Notes: a model not told the origin generated them from the sequence alone. A DNA stretch of 64,000 nt from Circinella umbellata (GCA_025093555.1 JAIWNF010000046.1:248001-312000), one strand, 5' to 3'; numbered from the stretch's first letter, positions 11,681 to 25,074 are shown. Translations and numbers: made by a program.

Positions 11681-13384
11681 CTACAAGTTGCTTTTGGCGC
11701 GGTTATCCCACCATGATTGACGGCTTTCATGTTGAACAAGAAATTCTGGAGGGAACCAGGTATCCAGTTGTTGACCAAGTAAAAGTTGAGCAGTTGCACG
11801 ACCACACAGAAATGTACGTGGCATTCCTGATTTTTTTCACATTAATATATATATTAGTTTAATATGTGTGGTCAACCTGCTTAGATATATGAAATAATAT
11901 GTTTACCATGGCCTGTAAAACCTGCAGCAAGATATTGGCCCTTGTTTTTGTTTGAACCAGTAATGTGTTCGATAGCTCCAATCAATGGTAATCTATCCCT
12001 TGTAAAACCCATTACTGTTCATTGTCGTCCATTAATATAAATTAGTAATCAAATATAAAAGTAGTAAACTTTTAGAAACAAAGTCCCTAATTCCTACTGT
12101 ATAAGAGGCTTACCACCAGCCCATTCATGCTCAACAGAAGGAACCTTCGCCACATCCGCCATAAATTTACGCAATGCACCAGATACTGTTGTATTTAAAG
12201 TTGAGTCATCATCTTCATGCTCTTGCTTGCTTGGGACAACATTACGCATACCACCCATAATATAATCTCCATTAGGTCGACACGACATGTATTGATATCC
12301 ACGATCAGCACTCATCACATACTCAAGGCGTGGGACACCAGGTGGTACTTGTACACTTACTACTTGATTACGCACTGGTACAAGTATATCACGTACTTGC
12401 TCGAATAATCTAGCTGTCCAGGCATTGGTACAAAAAGCAACACGAGAAGCTTCAACAACACCACGATTAGTATAGACAGTATTAATGGCATGCTTTTCAT
12501 CCCATTCGACGTTTTCAATTTTAGTGTGTGTTGCAATATGAACACCTCCTTTTGCAGATACATAACGTGCAAGGCAAAAGACAATTTTGGCAGCCCAGAC
12601 CAGAGCAGTAGTCTTGATAAGTAAGCCGCCATATTGGAATGATTCAAAGCCAGGAATTTGTTTCAATTCTTCTGGACTCATGATTCGCATATCATCGATT
12701 TTTTGGCACAAATTTTCAGCCGAGGATCGAGATTCTTCAGCCTCTTCAGCAGTGGACCAAGCAATAATGCTTCCTTTGGTCCAGGTCAATTCGGGATCAA
12801 AAAACCCCTTGTCATTATCAGCATGCTTTTTAAGAAACTCTGAAAGCATATCTACGTTACGATAATCAAACTCGACCAATCGTTGGGCGGATTCTGCACC
12901 ATAGGTAGAAACCACTTCATCAAAGTCATCGTTAAGACCAGGAGAACAAATACCACCTGAAAAAAAGGTAAAAAAGAAAAACCAATTTGGTAGATTTGAT
13001 TAAAATCATCTTATATAAATTTCCGTTTCTTTTTATAGCAACAGTGATTTTTACCATTACGTCCTGTTGCACCACTTGCAACGCCTCGTGCATCAGCCAC
13101 AATTATTTTGAGGTTGGGTTTCATTTGTTGTAACCAATATGCAGTGGACAAACCCGTTAGACCAGCTAAATTATTTATTTATGTATCGGTATGTACAGCC
13201 TTTGTCAAAAACAATTGTGGGAAAATTTATTTTCGAGGTTTCCTCTTTTTTCTCTTAAAGTATGTAATATTTTACCTCCAATAATGACAATGTCTGCTTT
13301 CGACGGTAATGGTTCATTAGAAGCCATCTGAAAAGGCGCTCCATTGAGCCAATATGATTGTGTGCTTGTGGGATTTAAGTGCAT
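11681..13384 (-). CDS. FAD-dependent oxidoreductase (DAO family)
   Basis: Five minus-strand exons (13384-13276, 13165-13055, 12956-12114, 12014-11907, 11826-11681) join in phase to 438 residues. The FAD-binding Rossmann motif is split over the first intron: ADIVIIGG then AGLTGLSTAYWL, a clean GxGxxG-type dinucleotide site near residues 33-40, followed by VADARGVASGATGRNGG. That second stretch, with its Ser-Gly-Ala-Thr-Gly-Arg-Asn-Gly-Gly run, is the hallmark of DAO-family flavoproteins (PF01266) that oxidise amines or amino acids. The C-terminal FAD contacts are GFTRDRLPLIG and YLAAGFTGHGMPRTF. I chose the start at 13384 because it gives a normal short leader; the frame stays open further upstream to 13654 but that part is low-complexity. 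The substrate is unknown; proteins of this type in fungi include gamma-glutamylputrescine-oxidase-like enzymes. Confidence 0.9.
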
Positions 13385-13699
13385 TGTTACAGGGAATGAA
13401 AATGAAAAGAGCGGGTTAACTGAACTTTTTTTTGGTTCCTTGCTTCTATTTTTTCTCACTTGTATATAGTAACTGGAATATTTCGTGCGGAGAAGAGCAC
13501 GTAATTTTGAGTTCGAAGCCAAGTCTTCATATTTAGTGTATCTGTGTATATGTATATACATGTGTGAGTGTGTGAAATTTTTAAGAAAAACAAAATCGGG
13601 AGGGAGAGCAATAGGGAACCAAGTGAATGGATTGCTCGCCAGCACAGCTGGCACATGGTAACTTTATTTTATCGTTCTATGTTACAATATATATAATGT
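13385..13699. other. Intergenic, 315 bp, 5' flank of the FAD oxidoreductase
   Basis: Promoter and leader of the minus-strand oxidoreductase gene. It contains a T/G-rich run with alternating TATATACATGTGTGAGTGTGTG near 13550-13575. Another in-frame ATG at 13654 could extend the oxidoreductase, but the added residues are not enzyme-like. Confidence 0.5.
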
Positions 13700-14899
13700 C
13701 TATGCTACATTGGGTTTATGATGAACATCAACTTCATCGGGCTTCGATCCCGCTGCATTAGGTGCCATAGCAGCTGCTGCCATTGGTGGTGCCGTTGCTG
13801 CTGCTGCTGCCATGTAACCTGGATCTTGTGGTTGAACATATGGATAATATTCTTGCTGCTGCTGTGGGTGATCAGAGTAGGTATAAGGAGTATCGTTGTA
13901 TGCGACAACTGATGTGAGATCGGTATAACCACCAGCTGTATTACTCGTTGGTGGAATAAATGGTCGTGCTTGTTGTTGATTCATGTTTGATCCTTGAACT
14001 GGTGCAGCTGAATAGGAATCGTCAGACATATCCATAAAATCATCAGGTTGATGGTGTTGTTGGAATCCATCCCGACCACGACCTGTACGTTTTGTGCATC
14101 CACCGCGTCGACTGATCCACATAATAACTCCTCCAATTAACGCAATTCCAACTGTGTACACAATAAATGTTACGCATAAGTTATTACATAATTTATAAAT
14201 AAATAACCGGCAGTAGAATTTCTATATATAAATGAATTTACAAATAAACTTACCAACACCTCCAACAACAGCACCTGCGATCGTACCAGTTTTGGTATCA
14301 CTTCCCCCACCACTATTACTGCCTCCGTTACCAGCAGAAGACTGAGAATCGCCTGAAGATGAATCGTTGTTGTTGTTATTGGTACCGCTACTATTGCTAC
14401 CACTGTTATCATTATTGTTATTCCCATTGCTGTTATTGCTGTCACCTTTTGAAGACGAGTTGTTTTGATTATCATTATTGTTATTGCCATTATTATTATC
14501 TCCTGGGGATGACGTAGGCTTTGCTCCACTACTGTTTTGATTATTATTATTATTATTATTATTGTTGTTGTTGTTGTTGTCACCGTTATTGCCACTGTTA
14601 TTGTCACCATTCGACGGTTGTGTAGGTTGTGTAGGTTGTGCTGCATCGCTGTTTCCTCCTGCACTGGATTGCGCTGGTTCTGCAGGAGTTGGAGTAGGCT
14701 GTGTTCCTTGGTCAGTGTTTGATGGCTGTTGGTTCTCTTGTGTCTGCGATGCGCCACTGTCACCACCAGCACTACTTTCTGATCCTCCACCAAGAAGCCC
14801 ATCACCGCCACCTATGCCTGGTAGTTGACCTGTAACAATGACTGAGATTTGTAGAAGTATAAGCGTAAACAATAGGCATGCGGATGTCGAAAACTTCAT
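13700..14899 (-). CDS. Asn-rich secreted single-pass membrane protein, wall-sensor-like
   Basis: Two exons, 14899-14254 and 14151-13700, give 365 residues. Residues 1-24 are a clear signal peptide (MKFSTSACLLFTLILLQISV...). The ectodomain (about 25-200) is low-complexity Gly/Ser/Thr/Pro/Gln and then almost pure Asn/Ser/Asp, with no Cys. A single membrane helix with glycines (TIAGAVVGGVGVGIALIGGV, about 207-229) is split by the intron and followed by a basic stop-transfer (SRRGGCTKRTGRGR). The cytosolic tail is Gln/Pro/Ala/Tyr-rich. This architecture matches fungal plasma-membrane wall sensors of the Mid2/Wsc or SKG6-like type, in which a glycosylated rod spans the wall, but there is no WSC domain, so the role is inferred. 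The neighbouring kelch gene also encodes a type I surface protein. Confidence 0.8.
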
Positions 14900-16493
14900 A
14901 TTTTATGGAGATAAAAAAAGTGTATGGAAGATATATGCGTAATTAGTAAAACAAAGAATGATATTTAGAATTAAATAAAATGAAAGTAGAGAAAAAAAAA
15001 AGAAAAGAGAAAAAAAAAGAATTCCAAAGACAAACTTTTTACATTACCTTGCAATAGAAATCTATTTATCCCAATTTTCGAGCCATAATTATAGGACAAT
15101 CTATTGAATCGGCGATATGGCTCAATGTTTCTTTTCTCGGCCCCTACCTTTTACTCTTTTTTTTTTAACTTGACATTTCATTTTTATCTTCTTTTACTAA
15201 ATAATAATACTAATAGTATAGTAAACACAATTGGTAATGAAGAAACGGATCTAGTCCAAAAATAATCATCTTTCCAGTGAAAAGAAAACATATATACTGT
15301 ATTAGAATTGATGTAATTGATGTCGGTGTTTTGAAAGAGTCCAGACCATCCCAAAAACAATAACATCAATTATTAGTTAATCTCTTAAACTAATTGTCGA
15401 TCTCAATTCTGCTCTGTGGCACAATGTTTGTCTCTTTTGCTTTCATGCAGCCTTGTTTTCGTATTTTATTTTTTTTTGCTCTCAACAATCAATATAAAGT
15501 CCAGACAGGAAAACAAAATAATTCATGTTTCAAATATTTAATTCATTTCCCCCTGTTCATTTGTTATCGATAAATATGCAGGGATTTTCATTCTATCCTG
15601 GTTCCTGGTTACCTCGCACTCATTTATTTTCTGTTTACTAAAATATTTTAGTGTATACTATACTTTATTTGTTTGTGCTGCATGTCATTTTATTCTATTT
15701 GATCTATAAGAAAGCATCCTTTTTTTCACTTTGTATAGTTTTATTATATGTCACATGTTAGTTTTTTTAAAATATGAGTCCATGTTTGTAAAACGACAAA
15801 GCTATCTTTTACAGTTGAAGGCCTTATATCACAAACCAGGCAGTATGTAACGATGGAAACACTAATGCTGTGAACACATAGTTACCATAGTTGGCGTCTT
15901 ACACATGCATAAGTATTAATCCAAAAACATATTATATAGATGCTAAAAAAAGATTCTCGTCGATTTGATAGAAAGAACACAAATGGACGTGAGATAATAA
16001 TAAAAAAAGAATCTTTCTCAAAATCATTCAAGATTGGTTGTTATATAATATTAATGACAATTCACCTTTCTCTTTATTGTTTCTTTTAATCTCTTTTGAA
16101 AAAAAATTGTGAGATTTTTTTTAACTGTTTTATGATTAAAGAATGAAAAAGGAACCTAAGAAAAAAAAGAGTAGGGATTTTATACACAAACGAATTCTTG
16201 GCGGTGATGAAGCGGACTCTGAGAAAAAAGAATTATGTATGATCCTCCACAACAGAAACACAACAGTAGGCAAATCGTGTATTCTTCACGAGGGTGGTTG
16301 TACCACCAAGATTTTAACCAGTTTTCAGCTAAAAAAGTTAAAAGATTAATAGTGCTACAATCAAAAGGGGGGAGATGAAAAATAACAGTAATAGTCTTTT
16401 TAACTCTTTTTTTTTGCATCTTCCCTCCCCTTCCCAAAATTTTATTCTTTCCTTTAAAATAATCATACATAACCGTTTATATTTGAACAAAAA
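14900..16493. other. Intergenic promoter region between divergent surface-protein genes, 1.6 kb
   Basis: This lies between the start codons of the wall-sensor-like gene (minus) and the kelch gene (plus), so it probably holds both promoters. It is very AT-rich with long A or T runs (14990-15020, 15160-15170). An open frame at 16143-16349 has Lys-rich, non-conserved composition and lies where the kelch 5' leader should be; I do not call it a gene. Confidence 0.55.
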
Positions 16494-18822
16494 ATGACAC
16501 GGTTATGGAGGAAAACACTCTTCTTAATCAGTACACTCCTTCCAACCACATTATTTGCGCAAGACCAATGTAATTTTGGTCCTCAAGGTCGAACAGGTTT
16601 TACACCTATTTTATTAAGCGATCATGTATACCTCGTTGGCGGAAGTGCAGTATGTGTCAAAACAAACAAAATAAATTATAACAACAAACAACAACCATAA
16701 TAATAATATTATTAACTCTTATTTTAATAACGATTTAGACGGAGCTCGACATTTTTTCACTTGATCTAACCCAAGGATTACAAGCCGATTGCCCACAATG
16801 GAGTCGACCAGCCAACATTTCGACAAATGAACAATATATGCCATTTACTTACGGTACGTCGTTTCCAGGCACTGATGGTAAAACTCTCTTTATCCAATCG
16901 GGTGATCATGGAACAAATGAAATGGACAGAATGGTTCAATATGATGCTACCACTGGCTGGCATACTTGTAAGTCCCTTGTTTAGTTTCTGTTTTCTCGCA
17001 CCCATATAATAGTTATATCTTACCAAATAGCTCCTGTATAAGCACATACACTCCCATCAACAACCCCCTTTTTTTTCTCTCAGTCTTAATCAAAAATCTG
17101 ACCTTATTTTTATTATAAACAAAAAAAATTATAGCAATGACTTCAGGAAGAACACCAACACCTCGAGCAGCAATGACAGCCTCCATCAACAGTACAGGCT
17201 TCGCCTTATATTATGGTGGCCGATCGCCAGTTGGTACAACTGGTAATCAAAGCTATGTATGATATCCGTCCAATTTTTTTCTATAACTTGTACATATTAT
17301 TTATAACTGATAAAATTTGATTTATTGATATCAACTATTTTATGGATTAGTTTAATGACTTTTATACTTTTGATACCACCACAGCCACATTTTCATGGCC
17401 ATCTATTACATACGGCTGGGGAAAATCACCACCACGTTTCAGTCATTCAGGCGTTGTCATGCAAGTATAATAAACTCAACAAATACCACACAGAGAAAAA
17501 TTAAGCTAATATATTTGTGCGATATCATAGTCAGGATAAGTTGTTTGTTTTTGGTGGTACCGTTTATGTTGATCAAGCTACCAGACTATACGCTGATTTT
17601 CGAAGTGTTCTTGGTATGTATAATGTAATTTTATATCTATAATACGTAGGTAATAACAATCAATATGTATACGTTATTATTATTAGTGTTCGATACAACT
17701 GAAAACAAGGCAGTAAGCATGGCAACGATTGGTGATATCCCACCCCCAAGACTCTTGTAAGGAGCTATACTCAATTTGCAAAAAAAATTATCTTGATGAC
17801 TAAAAAAAACACTAGCATAACTCATTTATATTTTCTCTAACTTGATATGATAAGATTTTCTGCAACAGCTGCACCCGATGGTAAATCAATCGTTGTGTAT
17901 GGTGGATTAAACACCTCTTCTACTGATTCTTTCGACAGTTCTTCGGATGTCTTTGTATTGGATACCTGTAACTTGGAATGGTCAAAGCCGGATGTCGGTG
18001 GAGATGCTCCGGCACCTCGTGCTGCTCATGGTGCTGTTACCTATGGAAATTACATGGTGCTACTTTATGGTACGTATTGTCTTCATTTAAGTTTACATCA
18101 CATACACACGTTTTTCCATATTATATTCACTTACATCTCTTTCGTTTCACACAGGCTACACGGATGTGACCCCTATTTTTAATTCTAAGGTGCCAACATA
18201 TACCAACCAAATCGATATTTTGGATATGAGCTCGTGGAAATGGGTTAGAAGTATGTCACACCAAGACAATCCAGAAGCGAAAGATGATCCTGGATGTAGT
18301 TATAATTTTCCTCGTTTTCCAGACGATACGGGCTTAACAGAAGGGGATAATCCAATGCCTTACGATCCTACAGTGGTCTCTAATCCCAATAAACCGACGA
18401 ACACTGGTCGCAATAAAGGTCTGGCAATTGGTTTTGCATTGTTAGGCTTATTTTTGGTATGCGGTGCATTCTTTTGGTATTTCCGTCGTCAACGCAGAAA
18501 GGCACGAGCGATGAATCCTCGATGGCTACCTGGTGCCATTACATCGCACAAGGGCGGAGCTAACAATGATTATCCATTGTTTGTATATAACAATCTCGAC
18601 GACAAGAATAATTTTAATGAAAATGGAAAGCAGGATGAAAAGAAATCCGCACAACTCTCGGATGGATTCGATGGAACACGTACATATACTGCTAACGATC
18701 ATGATCAGTGGGAGCGTGCGCTTGACCAGGATCCAGAAAGACCAGAAGACGGAAGAGCCATGTCACGACACATGGATGTGTGGGAAAGAATGCGTAATTT
18801 GCATGATCAACGTAATCCTTAA
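16494..18822 (+). CDS. Kelch-repeat type I membrane protein
   Basis: Eight exons (16494-16649, 16739-16967, 17135-17256, 17351-17464, 17535-17613, 17687-17756, 17855-18069, 18155-18822) join in phase to 550 residues. Residues 1-22 form a signal peptide ending LFA. Kelch blades follow, each with a hydrophobic run and a Gly-Gly: VYLVGGSA, ALYYGGRSP, KLFVFGGTVY, SIVVYGGLNT and YMVLLYGYTD; the PRxxHSG/PRAAHGA words between blades are also typical. The ectodomain ends with a CSYNFPRFPDD stretch, then one membrane helix at about 417-438 (GLAIGFALLGLFLVCGAFFW) and an Arg-rich stop-transfer (FRRQRRKARA). The cytosolic tail of ~110 residues is polar. The beta-propeller likely faces the cell exterior or a vesicle lumen. 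Kelch surface proteins of this layout are common in this group of fungi, but the ligand is unknown. Confidence 0.9.
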
Positions 18823-19048
18823 TTATCCTTTTTTGCGATATTCCCCCTTTCTTCCTCACTGTGTGTTAATCTAATAATAATCATTTTCCTTCTCATATTC
18901 ATTAAAATACACCTTCTTACTTTAACATTTTCCCTTTTTTTTGTTGTACAAAATATATCTTTAATCATAATTTTTTCTTATTCTTTTGATATCATTATTT
19001 ATCTATCGAAAGGATGCTGGTGAATATGAGTCCCAGGGTAATGTTGTC

Positions 19049-19690
19049 TCACTTGTTTGAATATGATGAAGAGGACGAAGTTACTCGTAATGGCTGTCGT
19101 GCTACTGCCAATCGTCCTGCGACGGCACCACCTATTGTGTGTTTTACCAAATAATAAGTATATATTATAATTATAACCTAGCAATTGAATTCTTTTTTTT
19201 TACCTGCTGCTGCTCCATAAACAATAGCGCCACAACGTAACAAAAGTTCACCCGCCATTTTAAATGTCACCCAGCGGATATCAGCACCAGGTGGTGCTCG
19301 AGCGAAAAATAATCTGTGTCGCGTATTTTTTCCAAACATGGCTCTTGCTAATATACCAAACGAAGCTATTGTACCGATTGTAGATGCAAATCCTGAGCGT
19401 GGTGGATAACATTCTCGTAATAATTCTTTTGTACCTAGAAAGATGTCATTATATATTTTTTGAAAGAAATTACACAAATAAATTTCGAATTCAAGATTTT
19501 CACCCTTTCATTTTGTTGAAACTGAATTTATTTGTTCATTATATCAATTTCACTTACTCTTTTCTTCCGATGAGGTTAATGTACCATGGCAGATCTTGGC
19601 GGCTTGATAATCGGCCTCATTAAAAACTTTAGACCATGTAAAATAGCCAATGGGAGCTCCAACAAGGAATACAGGTAGAAAAATAGCCAT
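19049..19690 (-). CDS. Small membrane protein of unknown function
   Basis: Three exons (19690-19558, 19434-19204, 19131-19049) give 148 residues. I chose the ATG at 19690 because it has a strong context (AAAACCATGG) and starts a hydrophobic segment (MAIFLPVFLVGAPIGYFTW). A second apolar, Ala/Gly-rich segment follows LLRECYPPRSG (FASTIGTIASFGILARAMFG), and a third glycine-zipper-like stretch (GAIVYGAAAGGAVAGRL) is split by the last intron. The Leu-Arg-Glu-Cys word recalls OCIA-domain mitochondrial proteins, but the rest does not clearly fit. It is probably an organelle membrane protein; I do not recognise the family. It is convergent with the kelch gene, their stops being 226 bp apart. Confidence 0.7.
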
Positions 19691-22600
19691 GGTTTTGATA
19701 CGACGAAGCTTTACCCCCGCAGATCCTTTCTAAAAAAACCCTTATCTACATGAGTAATTCCGATCCAGAGTATTTTAATCCGTGATATCATAGTCATTAA
19801 TAGATTATGCATAAAAAGCAGCGTTACATATTAAAACCTTTTAAATTTTACAACATGTTTGATAAATAATTAAAGAAAAGAGATGTGCTAAAAGTAAACA
19901 TATTACGTTTCTCTTGCTAATAATTCTGAAAAGAGGTCTATAAATCAGCGAGCAACATCCCTTCATTTATTTTGTTGTATATTATATGTTTGTATACAAA
20001 TAGCAAACAATAAAACTAATAATGGTCATGCTATGTTATTCAATGGTTCGAGTACGCGTAGTATTACTTATACAAAAGTGCGTACACTTATTTATATGCT
20101 TCGTTTATTTTCTAATAGATAATAATAAGCATTGTTAACGACCAAATTAAACTACATGTTAGTTATATTGTCCAGTTGTCTAATAAATATCACTCTTGCT
20201 TTTCTGGTTATTTTTTTTAAACACATAATGAGTAATGACTACTATTGAGAAAGGACAGTGTGGTGTACGTATTATTCTGTATTATTTAATATAAATGTTC
20301 GAACAAAAAAAATTAAAACCATTTTTACATGCATAATGAAAAGTCACGATAACACACATTGTGATATACTGTATTAGAAAGCAGTGTATGTTGTTGTGTT
20401 CGTCCTATTTACACGGTAAGCAAGAAAAACTTAAGATTTATCAATTTTTTTCACGGAATTTGTTTATTATACAGAGCTGATCTTTTCAAGCTTTCTCAAT
20501 CATTGCACCACAGTGATGTAAAATGTATAGATTCTGTTTCCTTTTTCCAACGTGTATAAGCAAACATCCGACTTGTACATATTGAAAATAAGTACTTTTA
20601 TAATATAACGACGATAAGCATCACAGCTACGTATTAAAATAATTTACCTATCTACTACTTTATAGATGATATACCGCAAACACCAAGTATACTTCCAATA
20701 TATATAATATACATAACTTTATAAACGCTTAGACACACTAATGGACTTACTGGCGTAGTATTCTCTGTCTTTTCTAATAAACTACAACTACTACGTACGT
20801 ATTACTTTCGAGTATATCAATCGACTGTTGTTGCATCAGTAATCTCGACATACCATATCAATAACTTAACCCCTATCCACAAGTTTCTCTCCTTGAAAAT
20901 AAATGCTTATTGCTCTTCCATGTTATTCAATCTCTGACTGGATGAGGTTATTTTCTGCTCTTTTATCTTTTTTTTTTCTTTATGGCACCCACTTAGACAC
21001 GCTTGATAGCAACGGCGATCTGTTTTCAAACAGATTTAATACGAATATTGTTGAGCTACTTGTTGCGAATATATTTTAAAATCATTTCATTACCATTGAT
21101 ATCATACCATTTTATACATCTTACCATTCAAATGCCTGTCAATTACGCAGGCTTTGCATTAATATTTTAGATGATTACCGTAATAGAACCTATATTCATT
21201 GTAACGGTGTGGGATGGAGATACTATTTCGGTTAGGTATAATTTCTATTTGGGAATGTGTGAAAGTAATTTTTTATACAAGCGATATTCTTCTCATTTGA
21301 TTTATCACCCCACATAATCACTGACATGTATACAATTAGCTGTTGAACAAATCTTGAATAAAATGATGTATGTGGTCTAGTTATTACTAAAAATATTCTA
21401 CAAACGCTGGTGATTCACGAGACTATCGCTCGAACGCATAGTCTCCACGGAAATGTTTCAAAAACAGAGTTTTTTTTTGGTTGCTGATGCTATTCTGCAT
21501 CCTAATAATCGGTTTTTTAACGGATCCTTAGATATATTGGGCCCAGAAAATATCAAGGCTAGTTGTAATAGGAGCTCATGGTAGAAAACGTAAAAAAAAT
21601 CGTTTGTATAAATATCAAGTATCTAAATGATATTAAAGTATGAAATAAGCTTGATTTTTTATTTTTTTACATGTAGATATATCTCAGAACGGTTTAAAAA
21701 ACAGAGTATATCGTATATTTGACAAAACATCTCAGATTATATTGTATAGTCAAACATATATAATGCTTTGATATACTATTATCAAGTACACTTGCGTAAT
21801 AGTTTGTAATAGTTGTATTATTTTAGGCAGAAGAATTACAGTTATGTACTGTTAAATTGTTTATATAATTCAGAGAGCAAAAAAAACAAAAAAGTTATAC
21901 TGATCAATAGTAGAAATTTCTTTATCTCTTACCATTTCTTTATTCAACGAGGTTGTTGTGAAATACTTAAAAATATTTATACCGTAATACCTACAGTAGT
22001 ACAAAATATGCAGAAAATTAGTTAGCATAGAAATATAAATGAGGAGCTTTTTTTTCGATCTTTACATAAGAATTTGTTGAATCAATCTAACTTTTGCTAA
22101 CTTTAAAAAGTCAGCATCAACATGGTAGTGCTGTTTTTTTCCTTATAAAAATATGCACAATTCTATTTTTTATGACATTACAAGTGTAACCATCATCAAA
22201 TGACCGTTTGGCTGTATGTTAAACATACTATCATCACTGGAATTATCGCTGACTTCTTAGAACTCAAGTATATAATTAAAGCAATATATATATTGTATCG
22301 TGAGTGATAAAAGGACCTGTATTTATATCCAATCATTTACGATAATGCCTCGCAATAGACTACTATTGAAATATTTTGCTGTTTTGTAAAAGAAAAGCTA
22401 ATGAGCTATTGTTTACTGCGGGACATTTCGTCTAATTGCAGTTATAGAGAAAAATCCTGATGACTTTTTGTGCCAGCTTATACAATTACTACGAAACTCA
22501 AAATTTAAAACATTTTGTTATTGGTCATGAATAACAAAAACGGGGAATTAAGGGAGCAAGAGCATGTGATCCTCAAAAAATGATAGGTCAGGGTCAAAAT

Positions 22601-22904
22601 TTCGTTGTACAACATGGAGTATGTAATGATGGGAAAAGAATTACAAAAATCAAATGATAAATGTAAAAACTACTTTGAATGGTTTAATGATTGTCAAAAA
22701 TGTAGAAACTGATTCCAAAAAGAAAGGTTAAATAATAATAAAGAGAAATAAAAGACTAATCTGCTAGTGCAAAATGAAAATATTATTGGGTATTATATCT
22801 AATACGTACAAAAAAATAATAATAAAATAAGTGTCGTTCATATAAATAAAGAAAATAAAGGAAAAGTTTGTGTGTTTATGCGTGACAAAGAACCAGCTTG
22901 TTTT
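19691..22904. other. Intergenic, 3.2 kb, AT-rich, no supported gene
   Basis: Both strands are full of stops. One short open frame (21813-22025, plus) has no conserved features and ordinary AT-rich composition. The last few hundred bases are the 3' flank of the sugar transporter gene on the minus strand. I see no repeats longer than simple A/T runs. Confidence 0.6.
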
Positions 22905-25074
22905 TTAAACAATATTTTCTGTCTTTTCAACGGAACCTTCTTTATTTTCCAAACCCGTACGACGAGCTAATTCTGCTTCAACAAATGCACGATCCACCTT
23001 CTTGCGTGGATTTTGTTCGAATACAATATCCATTTCTTCAAGCTATTATAATGATAAACGAAAGAGATAATAATTAGCAAGATAAATTTTATTTCTAATT
23101 CCATTTTACAGTCCACATGGTATGTTGCGAACTTACAGTATATCCCTTTGTTTCAGGATAAGCAATGAATACATGAACAGCCATCAAGAAATTGAAACCG
23201 GCGAAAAGCATATATAAACCAAATCGGATGCGTTGCATCAACATGGGGACCACAAAGTTGAGGACCCAATTGAAAAGCCAGTTAGCAGAAGTTGACAATG
23301 ACACAGCAATGGCACGAATACGAAGAGGGAAGATTTCAGCGGGATAGATCCAACCCAAAGGCTATTATTTTAATGCATATTTTGTTAGTAATGTAACCTT
23401 TTCTTTATTGGTTATTAACAGTATCAAAAGACCAATAAGATAACTTACACCCCAAGTACAAGCGAATGAAGCGACAAAGAGATAAACACAAGCAACCATA
23501 CCCTTGCTCTTGCTCTTATCTTCGATATTCATCATCCATTTGCCATTTTCTGCAATATACCATTCACCTTGGCTCATCAAACCACCGACAACCCAAAGGA
23601 ACATGCTCATTGAAAGGGCACCAAAGATCATAGTATTACGACGACCCCACTTGTCAACCCACAAGATAGCAGGAACAGTCATCACGACGTTAACAACATA
23701 GTTAATACCAGATGATACCAAAGTAGATTCTTGAGAATCTCCAACACCAGCTTGTTCAAAGAGCAAGACAACGTAGAACATAATAATGTTCATACCAGTC
23801 AATTGTTGCCAGATTTGCAAAGCGATACCAAGGAAAGCACGGTAAGTATATTGTGGCTTAAAAATATCGGCATAACGGTGGGAAGCTTGTTCTTTATCAA
23901 ACCTGATAACAGCTTCAATTTCTTGAATTTCCATTTGGACACGAGGGTGATGAACATCTCCCTCTCCGTGAATTTCTGCGAGAACTTGAATAGCTTCATC
24001 CATACGGCCCTTGTCAGCGAGCCATCTAGGACTATGTGGGAAAGCCCACATACCAGAGAGCAAGATAACCGCTGGAACGCCTTGTATACCCCATGGAATC
24101 TAAATAGCGTTTTATATTTTTTAGTTAGAAAAAATAATTGTTGCACAAAATGCAAGTTAAACTGTAATGAAGTTCTTTCTTACTCTAAATGCTGCAGTTC
24201 CGTCAGTAAATTGTGCGCCATATTGAATCCAGAAACTATATAAGAAATTACACAGAAAATATGTTAGATTACAAAATGTTTATAATTTTAAGTTTGTAAA
24301 GAGTGTACGTACGAGATCATGATACCCCAGGTAATACTCCATTGCTGCACAGCAACAATACGACCACGAATTTCTTTGGGGGCAATTTCTGACTGGTAAA
24401 GTGGTACCACCATGGAAGTGACACCGACCGATAAACCTTGTGTATTTGAGGTTCGCCATAATTGAGTTTCATGTGAGTATATTATGATTTAGATTTGTTT
24501 AATTTTCGTAGAAAAAAAATACATATAACTTACCGTTAAGAACACGGCCAACGCAAAGAAGGGGAACACCATTAGCAGCAGCTTGGAAAACTGAACCAAT
24601 TACGAATAAGATCGAAGCACCGATCAAAGTATACTTTCGAGAATATTTATCAGCAGGGAAACCAGCAAACAAAGCACCAATAAAACAGCCAGCACTCAAA
24701 GCACCGTTGATACCACCTTGAAGCAAATCACTTGGATTATTAAAGTACTCGCGATACCTATTGTATAATTATTATGATTTAACATTTGTAAAGCATGTTC
24801 AAAGTATTTTAGAAATGTCGACTGATTTATAAAGTAAAGTCTAAGCTTACTGTGTTGTTCCGATAACACCAGAGTTACTACCGATATCGAAACCAAACAT
24901 AATACCTGCGATGGCGGCGAAACCACCGATCATCTATAATAAATTGTTCATTTTTGGTGAAATAGAAACGAATTAGTTTGTTTAAAAGGTAAAATAGTGA
25001 AGTTTGAATCAAAAAGGTGTATTTTGCCATACATAGACATTATTCGTCACTCTCGCCCGTAAGCTTCTGCCCAT
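22905..25074 (-). CDS. MFS sugar (hexose-type) transporter
   Basis: Eight exons on the minus strand (25074-25033, 24933-24851, 24757-24534, 24436-24313, 24235-24184, 24099-23449, 23361-23137, 23042-22905) join in phase to 512 residues with the twelve-helix layout of the sugar porter family. Signatures in order: VTNNVYMIGGFAAIAG at the start of helix 1, FGFDIGSNSGV, GFPADKYSRKYT (loop 2-3, RXGRR-like but degenerate), GRVLNGLSVG, PHSPRWLADKGR (PESPRWL variant with His), QQLTGMNIIMFY, DKWGRRNTMIFG, PAEIFPLRIRA, and PETKGYTLEEMD at the end. The last helix is followed by a ~40-residue cytosolic tail. It imports hexoses or related sugars by proton symport or facilitated diffusion; the exact substrate is not visible. 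The first exon is just 14 codons (MGRSLRARVTNNVY) and fits the common fungal start of this family. Confidence 0.93.

Noticed and set aside
13385..13654. N-terminal extension of the FAD oxidoreductase
   Set aside because: It is in frame but low-quality sequence, and the shorter start gives a normal distance to the FAD-binding motif.
14170..14811. 213-codon minus-strand frame rich in Thr/Ile
   Set aside because: It is the shifted frame of the same wall-sensor-like gene; the other frame has the signal peptide, membrane helix and intron.
14537..14828. Plus-strand Val/Ile- and Leu-rich frames
   Set aside because: They are the antisense of the Asn-rich repeat coding region (AAT/AAC read backward gives ATT/GTT).
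16143..16349. 68-codon Lys-rich plus-strand frame upstream of the kelch gene
   Set aside because: Composition reflects A-rich leader DNA; no conserved pattern; probably within the kelch 5' region.
19740..19790. Upstream exon (MTMISRIKILWIG) for the small membrane protein at 19.0-19.7 kb
   Set aside because: It would need an intron of about 20 bp, shorter than any other here.
23731..24243. 170-codon plus-strand frame
   Set aside because: It is antisense to transporter exons with unmistakable sugar-porter motifs and crosses two of its introns.
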